DNA of 50,197 nucleotides, taken from assembly GCA_030538075.1 (NCBI GenBank), contig JAUNUQ010000017.1:1-50197 (forward strand). The letters are read 5' to 3'. Of this stretch, positions 7,798 to 15,703 are shown piece by piece (within the stretch, counting starts at the first letter, position 1; each line of letters begins with the position of its first letter). A model generated the notes under the pieces. That model saw nothing but the letters and a program-made list of their open reading frames with translations, searched no databases and was not told the origin of the DNA. The position numbers were made by a program, and so were the translations under genes. This stretch comes from Tissierellia bacterium. Lineage in GTDB: Bacteria > Bacillota > Clostridia > Tissierellales > Peptoniphilaceae.

Positions 7798-8964
7798 ATG
7801 AATTATATATTTATTTCCCCTCATTTTCCGACGAACTTTGAGAACTTCGTCATTCGTCTAAACGAAAAAGGGATCCGGGTTCTTGGAATTGCCGATGAAC
7901 CTTATCAAAATCTATCAGAGGCACTAAAAGCCAATCTCACGGAATATTACAAGGTGGATAATCTGGAGGATTACGACGAAGTCCTCCGTGCATGTGGCTA
8001 TTTCACCCATAAATACGGAAAGATCGACCGCATCGAGTCGATGAACGAACACTGGCTGGGCTTAGACGCTGCTCTACGGACGGACTTCAATGTCTTTGGC
8101 TTCAATAATGATGATATTGCCCAAGTAAAGCGCAAATCACGAATGAAGGAAATCTTCAGAAAGGCCGGAATCCCAGTGGCCAGAGGCAGGGTGTTCCATG
8201 GATATGAAGATGCCATATCCTTAGTAGCAGAGCTGGGTTATCCCGTCTGCATCAAGCCGGACATCGGTGTAGGAGCGGGGGACACTTACCGCATCACCAA
8301 TCAAGAGGACCTGGACCGATTTTTCTCCGTCGGGTACCAAGAGGATTTCATCATGGAAGAATTCGTCTACGGTGACATTGTCACCTATGACGGCCTCAGT
8401 GACCGAGATGGAAATACAATTTTCTCCTCTACCCTCGCATACAATATCGCCGTCTTGGATATCGTGGAACAAAATGCCGATATGTACTACTGTATTCCCA
8501 GAAGCATCGAAGAAGACATCGTCGAGGCAGGCGAGAAGATCGTAAAGGCATTTGGACTGAAGGAGCGCTTTTTTCACATCGAGCTCTTCCGTGAATTTGA
8601 GACCGGCCGTTTAATCGCGCTGGAAATCAACTGCCGAGTACCTGGTGGAAAGACCACAGACATGTTTAATTACGCCAATGACTTCGACGTCTACGCCCTA
8701 TATGCGGACTTGGTCGCAGGTCGGGATATAGATATCGTACAAGATCGGCCCTATTTCTGCTGCTACGCAAGCCGTAAGGCCTTCCGCGATTATGTTTACA
8801 CCAATGAGCAGCTCTGGGAGATGTATCCTCAAGAGCTGATTAGCATAGAATCCATCCCTGGCGTCTTCGCTGCCGTCATGGGCGACTATGGTTTTCTGTT
8901 GCGCACACCTCACGAGGAAACCATGAATCAGATCATCAGCGACATATCACAAACTAGGAGTTAA
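7798..8964 (+). CDS. ATP-grasp ligase
   Basis: Probable cytoplasmic carboxylate-amine (or related) ligase of unknown substrate, 388 residues. A Rossmann-like pre-ATP-grasp domain (about 1-115) is followed by the ATP-grasp fold. Visible features are the KRKSRMKEIF helix, YPVCIKPDIGVGAGDTY (near 150, with the ATP-contacting lysine), the EEF hinge near 185-190 and the metal-binding LIALEINCRVPGG near 273-285. The RBS AGGAGG sits directly before the ATG. Its stop is one base from the start of the esterase gene, and the esterase RBS overlaps this gene's 3' end, so the two are co-translated and probably act in one pathway. The palindromic promoter upstream suggests the pair is regulated. I do not recognise a specific product. 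Confidence 0.85.
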   Translation: MNYIFISPHFPTNFENFVIRLNEKGIRVLGIADEPYQNLSEALKANLTEYYKVDNLEDYDEVLRACGYFTHKYGKIDRIESMNEHWLGLDAALRTDFNVFGFNNDDIAQVKRKSRMKEIFRKAGIPVARGRVFHGYEDAISLVAELGYPVCIKPDIGVGAGDTYRITNQEDLDRFFSVGYQEDFIMEEFVYGDIVTYDGLSDRDGNTIFSSTLAYNIAVLDIVEQNADMYYCIPRSIEEDIVEAGEKIVKAFGLKERFFHIELFREFETGRLIALEINCRVPGGKTTDMFNYANDFDVYALYADLVAGRDIDIVQDRPYFCCYASRKAFRDYVYTNEQLWEMYPQELISIESIPGVFAAVMGDYGFLLRTPHEETMNQIISDISQTRS

Positions 8965-8965
8965 T

Positions 8966-9715
8966 ATGAATATCGAACAGCATAGTTATTATTCCCATGC
9001 CTTGGGTCGGGACATGACCTTTAAGCGCTATGGACATTTTGGAAAACCCATCATCGTCTTTCCCTCATCGGGAGGCAGCTATTACGAATATGAGGACTTC
9101 GGCATGATCGACGCCATTCGATGGTATATCGACAATGGTATCGTACAGGTCTTTACTCCCGACTCCGTCGACAACGAAGCCTTTTTATGCAATTGGAAGT
9201 CCGCCCATGACAGAGCTTGGATGGCCAACCAATACGACCAATATATCGTACATGAGTTGGTGGGCTTCATCCGCCACTACATTCAATACGATGGACCCTT
9301 TATCTCAACGGGCTGCAGCATGGGAGCTTATCATTCCCTGAATTTCCACTTGCGTCATCCGGACCTATTCGATACGAGCATTTCCCTGAGCGGTGTCTAC
9401 GACGCCCGGTTCTTCGTAGGGGATTACGACGATCCATTGGTCTATGAGAATTCTCCTGTGGACTATATCTGGAACCAAAACGACCCTTGGTTTATCGATC
9501 ATTACCGAAACGGCAACTTCATCATCTGCACTGGTCTGGGACGCTGGGAGGAAATCACCATCCGTGATACGAAAAAGATGGATGAGGCCTTCCGCTTCAA
9601 GCAGATTCCGGCTTGGATCGACTACTGGGGATATGATGTCGATCACGACTGGCCATGGTGGCGCCAACAGATGCCCTATTTCCTAAACGCCCTACGAGAG
9701 AGCGGTAAGCTCTAA
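8966..9715 (+). CDS. Esterase-like alpha/beta hydrolase
   Basis: A 249-residue protein of the bacterial putative-esterase (COG4947-like) family. The nucleophile elbow reads GCSMGA with Ser118. A C-terminal DVDHDWPWW segment supplies the likely catalytic His, and an early PSSGG segment (about residues 34-38) fits the oxyanion region. There is no signal peptide, so it should act in the cytoplasm. It is coupled to the preceding ATP-grasp gene. A ligase with a hydrolase suggests synthesis and trimming, or proofreading, of an ester- or amide-linked product, but that is inference. Confidence 0.8.
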   Translation: MNIEQHSYYSHALGRDMTFKRYGHFGKPIIVFPSSGGSYYEYEDFGMIDAIRWYIDNGIVQVFTPDSVDNEAFLCNWKSAHDRAWMANQYDQYIVHELVGFIRHYIQYDGPFISTGCSMGAYHSLNFHLRHPDLFDTSISLSGVYDARFFVGDYDDPLVYENSPVDYIWNQNDPWFIDHYRNGNFIICTGLGRWEEITIRDTKKMDEAFRFKQIPAWIDYWGYDVDHDWPWWRQQMPYFLNALRESGKL

Positions 9716-9764
9716 AGAGGCATAGTCAATTCCCGCATAAAAACGAAATGATATCATAAAAACG

Positions 9765-9792
9765 AGGAACTGTGGAATAATCTACAGTTCCT
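9765..9792 (+). terminator. Hairpin after the esterase gene, weak terminator
   Basis: AGGAACTGT (9765-9773) pairs perfectly with ACAGTTCCT (9784-9792) around a 10-base loop. There is no clear T run, so termination is uncertain. It could instead be a leader element of the following gene. Confidence 0.5.
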
Positions 9793-9822
9793 TGGGTATA
9801 TTATAACCAGAGGTGAACCCAT

Positions 9823-10896
9823 ATGAGAGTGTCAATCCAGGGACTATTCACTATCTGGCTTTTGGTCGCCCTGATCGGGTGCGGGAATACTATGGAGGAA
9901 AAAGAGAGGGTAAGTATGAGTGTACAGGAAATTCACAAGAGCGGATCACAGGTCGAGGGATCTCGGGTCATCTATTTAGCAGGGGGCTGTTTTTGGGGTG
10001 TAGAAGCCTATTTTGATCGCATCCAGGGCATTTTGGATACGGAGGTGGGCTATGCCAATGGAAATTCGAAGTCCACCAGCTACTACGAACTGAAGGAGAC
10101 CGACCATGCTGAGACGGTCATGATCAACTATGACCCGGAGCAGATCCCCCTATCGGATATCCTGAATTACTATTTTCGGATCATCGATCCAGTTGCTGTC
10201 AATCGTCAGGGAAACGATACCGGTCGCCAATATCGAACGGGTATTTACTATACGGATCCTGCGGACCTAGGCATCATCCAGGATCAGCTGCAGCTACTCC
10301 AGGAGAGCCTAGATCAAACAATTGCAATCGAAGTACAGGAGCTTGAAAATTTCATTCTAGCAGAGGATTACCATCAGGATTATCTCGAGAAAAATCCTGG
10401 AGGCTATTGTCATGTGGATTTGTCAGATATTCCAAATCCAAAATATATCATAAAAAAAGAGGACTATCCCATTCCGGATCAAATTCATGAAAAGTTAACC
10501 CCCTTGCAATATAGCGTGACCCAAAAAGGAGCTACAGAGAGCCCATTCCTCAACGAATACGATGCCCATTTCGAACGGGGGATCTATGTGGATATCGTAA
10601 CCGGCGAACCTTTATTTTTGTCTACCGATAAATACGACGCCGGTTGTGGTTGGCCCAGTTTCTCCAAACCCATCCAAGAGGATGTCATTGAGTATCGTAG
10701 TGACAAGAGTCTGGGTATGGAACGCATCGAGGCGGTCAGTCGCGCTGGAAATAGTCATCTGGGCCATGTATTCGATGATGGACCCAGGGAACTCGGCGGG
10801 CTCAGATACTGTATCAATAGTGCATCCCTGCGCTTTATACCCTTTGCCCAGATGGAAGAGCAGGGCTATGGGGAATTGATGGATCGTCTCAGATAG
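9823..10896 (+). CDS. msrAB: Bifunctional methionine sulfoxide reductase MsrA-MsrB, predicted lipoprotein
   Basis: Repairs both stereoisomers of methionine sulfoxide. The 357-residue protein starts with a short hydrophobic segment and a lipobox-like LIGC near residues 17-20, so it is probably anchored outside the cytoplasmic membrane. The MsrA domain follows, with the catalytic GGCFWG near 51-56, then TDHAE and NRQGND. The MsrB domain is C-terminal, with [11 protein letters not shown], the RAGNSHLGH motif and the catalytic cysteine in [11 protein letters not shown]. Both catalytic residues are ordinary Cys codons even though the organism uses selenocysteine. I see no CxxC zinc pairs in the MsrB half. 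RBS AGAGGTG precedes the start. A PsiE-like gene follows 21 bases on. Confidence 0.92.
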   Translation: MRVSIQGLFTIWLLVALIGCGNTMEEKERVSMSVQEIHKSGSQVEGSRVIYLAGGCFWGVEAYFDRIQGILDTEVGYANGNSKSTSYYELKETDHAETVMINYDPEQIPLSDILNYYFRIIDPVAVNRQGNDTGRQYRTGIYYTDPADLGIIQDQLQLLQESLDQTIAIEVQELENFILAEDYHQDYLEKNPGGYCHVDLSDIPNPKYIIKKEDYPIPDQIHEKLTPLQYSVTQKGATESPFLNEYDAHFERGIYVDIVTGEPLFLSTDKYDAGCGWPSFSKPIQEDVIEYRSDKSLGMERIEAVSRAGNSHLGHVFDDGPRELGGLRYCINSASLRFIPFAQMEEQGYGELMDRLR

Positions 10897-10917
10897 GGAA
10901 CGGATTGAGGAGGGAAG

Positions 10918-11553
10918 ATGAATCGAAGAGTTTTTATTACCGCATTGCGCAAGCTCACTTTTTATATCGAGATGCTGTTGACGATTATTTTGGCCGTTGG
11001 GGTCATTATATCTCTAAGGGACTTAATCTGGTATTTCCCATCGATCTGGAATAATCCACCCGGTCCATCCTATGTACTCGTCAAGGACTTTTTAGGTCAT
11101 GTATTGTTGTTGGTCGTCGGAGTGGAGCTGATGTTGATGCTGATCAATCACTCCATGGTCGCGATTTTGCAGTTGATCATGTTCGTCATAGCGAGGAAGA
11201 TGCTAATCTATGCAGAGACCATGGTGGATCTGCTCCTGGGAACCCTTTCAGTGGCCGTCATCTTTTTGATCTTCCACTATTTGTTGCCGAATTTGACCTT
11301 TACTGGCACCCGTGACGAATTCCAGTACAAGGCAGAAACCGGAGTGGAGAAGGTCCGCTTCGACACTGGGATCCCCATTGATTCGGAGAAGGGGCAGACG
11401 ATCAAAGAGGTACTGACGAAGATCGCCACCGAGAATAATATCTGTATTGTAGAGGGTTCGGTATTCAATTTTGGAGAACTACAGGCGGTAGTGGAAAAGA
11501 TGGATGGAACCGAGATCGCCAATGTCAAGATCATCCGAAGACATATCACATAA
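10918..11553 (+). CDS. PsiE-like membrane protein
   Basis: A 211-residue protein with four predicted membrane helices (about 14-36, 58-80, 82-100 and 101-125) and a soluble C-terminal domain of about 80 residues. The helical part resembles the phosphate-starvation-inducible PsiE family (for example ELMLMLINHSM followed by ARKMLIYAE). The biochemical role of that family is not known. RBS GAGGAGG lies close to the ATG. It lies between msrAB and the nicotinamidase-like gene, with 25 bases to the next start. I see no Pho-type control signal. Confidence 0.7.
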   Translation: MNRRVFITALRKLTFYIEMLLTIILAVGVIISLRDLIWYFPSIWNNPPGPSYVLVKDFLGHVLLLVVGVELMLMLINHSMVAILQLIMFVIARKMLIYAETMVDLLLGTLSVAVIFLIFHYLLPNLTFTGTRDEFQYKAETGVEKVRFDTGIPIDSEKGQTIKEVLTKIATENNICIVEGSVFNFGELQAVVEKMDGTEIANVKIIRRHIT

Positions 11554-11578
11554 TTATCAAAATAGCTGGAGGAATGGA

Positions 11579-12112
11579 TTGAAAAAACTATTAGTGGTCG
11601 TGGATTTTCAAGTGGACTTTGTGGTAGGTACCCTCGGCTTTGAAGGGGCCGAAGCCCTTGATGAGCGAATTGCATCTCAGATCGAGGCCTATCTCGAGGA
11701 GGGGCAGGACGTGGTTTGCACCTACGACACCCATTTTGAGGACTATCTAGAGACAAAGGAAGGAAGGGGGCTTCCCATCACCCATTGTGTGAAGGGGACT
11801 CCAGGCTGGGAGCTCTATGGTAGGACGGGAAAACTCCTAGAGAATGCTAAGTCCTTTGAAAAATACACCTTTGGCAGTTTCGAATTCGGAGAATATCTGC
11901 TGGAGAATCCCTATGATGAGATTCGCTTTGTCGGTTTAGTGACCAATATCTGCGTCATCTCCAATGCGGTCATCGCGAAATCGGTGTTACCCGAGGCGCA
12001 GATCATCATCGATGCCAAGGCAACGGGCAGCGCTGATTTGTCGCTGCATCATAAAGCTCTAGAAGTGATGCAGAGCATGCTGATGCAGATTGACAATTGG
12101 GAAAGGCAATGA
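11579..12112 (+). CDS. Cysteine hydrolase, nicotinamidase/isochorismatase family
   Basis: Probable conversion of nicotinamide to nicotinate in NAD salvage. The 177-residue protein shows the family triad Asp9 (VVVDFQ), Lys72 (HCVKGTPGW) and Cys125 (VTNICVISN), and a metal-site DTHF motif near residue 50. The start is taken as TTG at 11579 because GGAGG at 11568-11572 is six bases upstream; upstream in-frame starts would overlap the previous gene and add non-family sequence. The stop overlaps the nadD ATG. Co-location with nadD, whose substrate lies downstream of nicotinate, supports nicotinamidase over isochorismatase. The family also includes other amidases. Confidence 0.83.
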   Translation: MKKLLVVVDFQVDFVVGTLGFEGAEALDERIASQIEAYLEEGQDVVCTYDTHFEDYLETKEGRGLPITHCVKGTPGWELYGRTGKLLENAKSFEKYTFGSFEFGEYLLENPYDEIRFVGLVTNICVISNAVIAKSVLPEAQIIIDAKATGSADLSLHHKALEVMQSMLMQIDNWERQ

Positions 12113-12711
12113 GACGGAAAAAGATCGGGGTCATGGGAGGCACCTTTGATCCCATACACCTGGGGCATCTATTGATCGCCCAGTCCGTGCTCGATGAGCT
12201 GAAACTGGATGAGGTGCTGTTCATCCCCGCCGGTGTTCCACCCCACAAGGACCATCGGGCGATTACAGAATTCTCCTTGCGATGGGAAATGCTCCAATTG
12301 GCAATCCAGGACAATCCCGCCTTTATCGCCTCTGCGATCGAAGACCAGGAGGGCAAGAGAAGCTATACCTATGATACCCTCTGTCAGCTCATACGGGAGA
12401 ATCCACTGGTGGATTACACTTTTATTATCGGAGAGGATTCCCTTCGAAATATTCACACCTGGTATAAGGTGAAGGAATTGATTGGATTGGTGCCCTTCGC
12501 CGTCGTGGACAGAGTGATCGACGAAGCCTCCTTTCTCAGTTTTATTAAGAAATACAACGACATGGGTGGAAACTTCCATCCAGTGGAGATGCCCTTAATG
12601 GAAATCTCCTCTACAGATTTACGAAACCGAGTGGGAGCCCGGAGAAATATTCGATATATGGTGCCTGAGTCCGTTCGGAAATACATTGAGGAAAGAGGTC
12701 TATACAGATGA
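12109..12711 (+). CDS. nadD: Nicotinate-nucleotide adenylyltransferase
   Basis: Makes deamido-NAD from nicotinate mononucleotide and ATP in the cytoplasm. The 200-residue protein has the nucleotidyltransferase signature GGTFDPIHLGH near the N-terminus and ISSTDLR near 168-174. I prefer the ATG at 12109, which overlaps the preceding stop (ATGA); a TTG at 12097 in frame is the alternative. Neither has a strong ribosome site, so translation is probably coupled to the upstream gene. The yqeK start overlaps its end by four bases. The nadD-yqeK-rsfS order is standard in Bacillota. Confidence 0.95.
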   Translation: MRRKKIGVMGGTFDPIHLGHLLIAQSVLDELKLDEVLFIPAGVPPHKDHRAITEFSLRWEMLQLAIQDNPAFIASAIEDQEGKRSYTYDTLCQLIRENPLVDYTFIIGEDSLRNIHTWYKVKELIGLVPFAVVDRVIDEASFLSFIKKYNDMGGNFHPVEMPLMEISSTDLRNRVGARRNIRYMVPESVRKYIEERGLYR

Positions 12712-13301
12712 AGCAATTCGACTATGGAAAGGTCAAAGAGCAACTCAAGGAAGCGCTAGACAAGAAGAGATACGACCATAGCATACGGACCATGCGCACC
12801 TGCATAGAACTGTCTAAGGCTCTTGGATGCGATGTGGAAAAGGCCAAAATAGCTGGACTTTTACACGACTGCGCAAAGGGACTAGAGGAAAAGTACCTCT
12901 TGATGGGATATGGTCTTTCTGATATAATTTCCACAGATCTAATCGATTCCTATAAAGCGTTGGTCCATTCTCCATTGGGCGCACAAGTAGCCCAGAGAGA
13001 ATATGGTGTGGAGGAGGAAGACATCCTAAACGCCATCACCTATCACACCACTGGGCGTGAAGGCATGACCCTATTGGAGAAGATCGTCTTTGTAGCAGAT
13101 GCCATAGAACCGGGACGCATGTACGAGGATATCGACAAGATTCGCGAAATCGCCTTTGTGGATTTGGATAAAGCGGTGATCGAAGTGATGAATGCCAATA
13201 TCCGCCATTGTCTCCAGACAAAAAGGCTGGTCCACCCATTGACGGTGATCAGTCGAAACCACTATATTAAAAAAGAGCGATTTAAGGGGGAAACTATTTG
13301 A
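12708..13301 (+). CDS. yqeK: HD-domain symmetrical bis(5'-nucleosyl)-tetraphosphatase YqeK
   Basis: A 197-residue HD phosphohydrolase of the YqeK family, whose characterised members split Ap4A into two ADP. The metal-binding residues are visible as HSIRTMRT near 24-31, LLHDCAKG near 51-58, and later HSPLGA and ITYHTTG. It overlaps nadD at its start and rsfS at its end, as in many Bacillota. It has no membrane segment. Confidence 0.92.
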   Translation: MKQFDYGKVKEQLKEALDKKRYDHSIRTMRTCIELSKALGCDVEKAKIAGLLHDCAKGLEEKYLLMGYGLSDIISTDLIDSYKALVHSPLGAQVAQREYGVEEEDILNAITYHTTGREGMTLLEKIVFVADAIEPGRMYEDIDKIREIAFVDLDKAVIEVMNANIRHCLQTKRLVHPLTVISRNHYIKKERFKGETI

Positions 13302-13612
13302 ATAAATTAGAAGTCATATTGAAAGCCTGTGATGATAAGTTAGCAAAGGATGTCATGACCATACCCATAGACAGCAAGCTGGCCATCGCCGATCATTTTG
13401 TAATCGCCACCGGAAATACGAGAAACCAAACCCAGGCAATAGCAGATGAGATCGAGAACTCTTTACATGAGCTGGGATTTGAAGCGCTTGGCAAAGAGGG
13501 GTATCGGGAGGGAAACTGGATTCTCTTGGACTTTGGAGATATTATCGTCCATATCTTTACCCGAGAAGACCGTGAATACTATGACCTGGAAAGGTTATGG
13601 CAAAATAAATAG
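13298..13612 (+). CDS. rsfS: Ribosomal silencing factor RsfS
   Basis: The 104-residue protein is the usual length for this family, which binds ribosomal protein L14 and blocks subunit joining in starvation. Recognisable are ADHFVIATGNT near 29-39 and GNWILLDFGDIIVHIF near 70-85, ending EDREYYDLERLW. The start is TTG at 13298, preceded by GGGGGA and overlapping the yqeK stop. It completes the nadD-yqeK-rsfS group. Confidence 0.95.
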   Translation: MNKLEVILKACDDKLAKDVMTIPIDSKLAIADHFVIATGNTRNQTQAIADEIENSLHELGFEALGKEGYREGNWILLDFGDIIVHIFTREDREYYDLERLWQNK

Positions 13613-13621
13613 GAGGATATC

Positions 13622-14002
13622 ATGGCATTGGAATTTTTACTAACGGAAAAAGCACCGGCGGCAATCGGCCCCTATTCCCAAGGAACTAAGGGGGCAGGCG
13701 TCCTGTTTGTATCTGGACAGCTACCCATCAACCCAGCAACTGGGGAACTGGTAACTGATAGCGTTGAAAAAGCAGCAAAGACCAGCCTAAACAATGTTTT
13801 GGCTATCGTTGAAGCAGGGGGAGGCACATTGGAGAGCATCGCCAAGGTCAATGTCTATGTGAAGGACATGAACGACTTCGGTGCGATCAACGGAGTATAT
13901 ACCGAGTTTTTTGGTGAGCATAAGCCAGCCAGAGCCCTGGTGGAAGTATCAAGATTGCCAAAGGATGCCCTGATCGAAATCGAAGCGATCGCCATCGTCT
14001 AG
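13622..14002 (+). CDS. ridA: RidA family enamine/imine deaminase
   Basis: A 126-residue trimeric cytoplasmic protein that hydrolyses reactive enamine/imine intermediates released by PLP enzymes. Family landmarks are GPYSQG near 17-22, LFVSGQLPINP near 29-39 and the C-terminal ARALVEVSRLPKDALIEIEAIA, which holds the substrate-binding arginine and glutamate. RBS AGGAGG is seven bases upstream, and it lies ten bases after rsfS. A strong hairpin follows. Confidence 0.95.
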   Translation: MALEFLLTEKAPAAIGPYSQGTKGAGVLFVSGQLPINPATGELVTDSVEKAAKTSLNNVLAIVEAGGGTLESIAKVNVYVKDMNDFGAINGVYTEFFGEHKPARALVEVSRLPKDALIEIEAIAIV

Positions 14003-14020
14003 CAGTCACAAGAAATGAAA

Positions 14021-14086
14021 GAGGCGCCCTCAAAAGCATAGACCCGTCCATGATCTGGCCGTGGGATGAACTTTTGAGGGCGCCTC
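14021..14086. terminator. Bidirectional terminator between ridA and the DUF975 gene
   Basis: GAGGCGCCCTCAAAAG (14021-14036) is perfectly complementary to CTTTTGAGGGCGCCTC (14071-14086). The 34-base apical region can fold further. It separates two convergent genes. Confidence 0.85.
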
Positions 14087-14100
14087 TTATTCAAATTGGA

Positions 14101-14937
14101 TTATTCATAACCTTGATAGTGGATGTCTTCCCCCTGGTAGTTCTCTCCAGGATTGTAGGATACAAGCACATGGCGATAGAAGGACGCATTTAGGATTTCT
14201 AATTTTATGCTAAAATAGATGGCGTAGAAGAACAGGAAGATCGGTACAGCGAAGATCAATAGCAGCATGGGTCCCAGAAGAGCCTCTGACCCAGCAAGTC
14301 CTATCAGCACGAGGCCTAGGGGCAGTAGAATCGCTCCGATAAAGATCAGCATATAGGGCAGGACGAGCTTAATGTATTGGAGTTTATTGCCGCTCATCAG
14401 ATTCATACTACGAGATAGGGTCTGACCAATGCTCAATTCAGGTTCGTCTCTTCTCACATAGTAAATGGGCATATACAGAATCGTCAAGAAGATACCTGGG
14501 ATGATGAACAGTATATAGCCGAGTGTAGTCAGAAAAGTGGTAATGATCATCACGAGAATCGTCTTAAGCCCATCTCGGTTCAGTGCCGACAACAGGGATT
14601 CAAAGCGGAGACTTCCCCTTCCATATTCATCGGTCTCGTCAACGAGATCCAAATAGCCCCAGGAATAGCCAACCCGAAACAATCCAGTGAAGATCGTCGT
14701 CAATAGCATGGATAGAAAGGTTGAGCGTGGATTCACCAGACTGAGGAGGTCCGCGGATTGAAAGTTTTCCAAGTTATTCGGTGAGATGATTTCCTGGGTA
14801 CTCGGTCCAAAAACTCTTTCGACCAGAGAAGTCACCAGGCCGCTGAGGACCACTAGGATGATGGAGAGGACGATAGCAGTTCCCCAGTTTCCCTTTAGAT
14901 ATCTCTTACTCGAAATACGTAGATCGTGATTCGTCAT
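14101..14937 (-). CDS. DUF975 family membrane protein
   Basis: A 278-residue integral membrane protein with about five or six hydrophobic segments. The start (RISSKRYLKGNWGTAI) resembles the DUF975 family, which is common in Bacillota and has no assigned reaction. Later segments include a Pro-rich FIIPGIFLTI turn. RBS AGGAGG lies eight bases before the ATG on the minus strand. It is the only minus-strand gene between the NAD and selenium blocks, and is flanked by a terminator on one side and an AT-rich divergent promoter region on the other. Confidence 0.78.
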   Translation of the reverse strand: MTNHDLRISSKRYLKGNWGTAIVLSIILVVLSGLVTSLVERVFGPSTQEIISPNNLENFQSADLLSLVNPRSTFLSMLLTTIFTGLFRVGYSWGYLDLVDETDEYGRGSLRFESLLSALNRDGLKTILVMIITTFLTTLGYILFIIPGIFLTILYMPIYYVRRDEPELSIGQTLSRSMNLMSGNKLQYIKLVLPYMLIFIGAILLPLGLVLIGLAGSEALLGPMLLLIFAVPIFLFFYAIYFSIKLEILNASFYRHVLVSYNPGENYQGEDIHYQGYE

Positions 14938-15116
14938 AAATACCTCCTATTTTTTCTTACAAGCATTATATACCCTAAATATGAAGATTTCGTTTATCTT
15001 ATGAAATTTTCGGATATCGCTTTAAGATAATTGTCATAATTACATCTTTTTTTCGGTTAAATGTTATGATTTTTTAATAATTGGGTAATTTATATCTTAG
15101 GAAGTCAGGTGATGGA

Positions 15117-15695
15117 ATGCGTTTTAGAGATTATAGTGAAAAGCTATTAATAGCAGTGATTCTCTTGCTCTTTGGTGTATTCGCCCTGTTTAATCATTTC
15201 GGGAGGGAAGTGGATCAGCCTCTGGGCTTCGTATCCCAAACCCAGCAAAGCCCGGAAGAGACTCAGGAGGACGAGGATGCCCTTCAGATGTATATCACAG
15301 GAGAAGTCCATCGCCCTGGAGTCTATTCATTTCAGGAGGGGGACAGGCTCGAGGATGGGATTCAAATGGCAGGCGGTTTGACAGATCAAGCGGATCCTTC
15401 CCAAGTGAATCTCGCCATGCGGCTGGAGGACGAGATGAAGATCGTCATCCCCAGTCTCTTGGAGCCAGGAGAAATCGCAGCTTTGGTGGAGGTTCCATCG
15501 GCGAATCTAGTGGATTTGAATGCCGCCACCAAGGAAGAGCTGATGAGTCTGCCTGGAGTTGGCCCAGTGACCGCAGATAAGATCATCGAATACAGAAAAG
15601 ATAACCCCTTCGAAGAGATTGAAGATGTCAAGCGCATCAGCGGCATCGGAGAGAAGACCTTTGAGGGCTTCAAGGATTTTATAAAAGTAAAGTAG
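15117..15695 (+). CDS. comEA: ComEA family competence DNA-binding protein
   Basis: Membrane-anchored DNA receptor of the transformation machinery. The 192-residue protein has one N-terminal membrane helix (about 9-26), an SLBB domain (MYITGEVHRPGVY near 59-71, to VIP) and a C-terminal helix-hairpin-helix pair: LPGVGPVTADKI and ISGIGEKTFEGF. The ATG at 15117 is preceded by AGGTGATGG; a TTG at 15081 in frame lacks an RBS. comEC is about 10 kb further on, whereas in many Bacillota the two are adjacent. selD follows within nine bases. Confidence 0.9.
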   Translation: MRFRDYSEKLLIAVILLLFGVFALFNHFGREVDQPLGFVSQTQQSPEETQEDEDALQMYITGEVHRPGVYSFQEGDRLEDGIQMAGGLTDQADPSQVNLAMRLEDEMKIVIPSLLEPGEIAALVEVPSANLVDLNAATKEELMSLPGVGPVTADKIIEYRKDNPFEEIEDVKRISGIGEKTFEGFKDFIKVK

Positions 15696-15703
15696 GTGTA
15701 GTG

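Noticed and set aside
7465-7801. Several overlapping open frames on both strands across the module B repeat
   Set aside because: They are by-products of a palindromic repeat. The frames are not conserved between the two copies, have no ribosome sites and no family resemblance.
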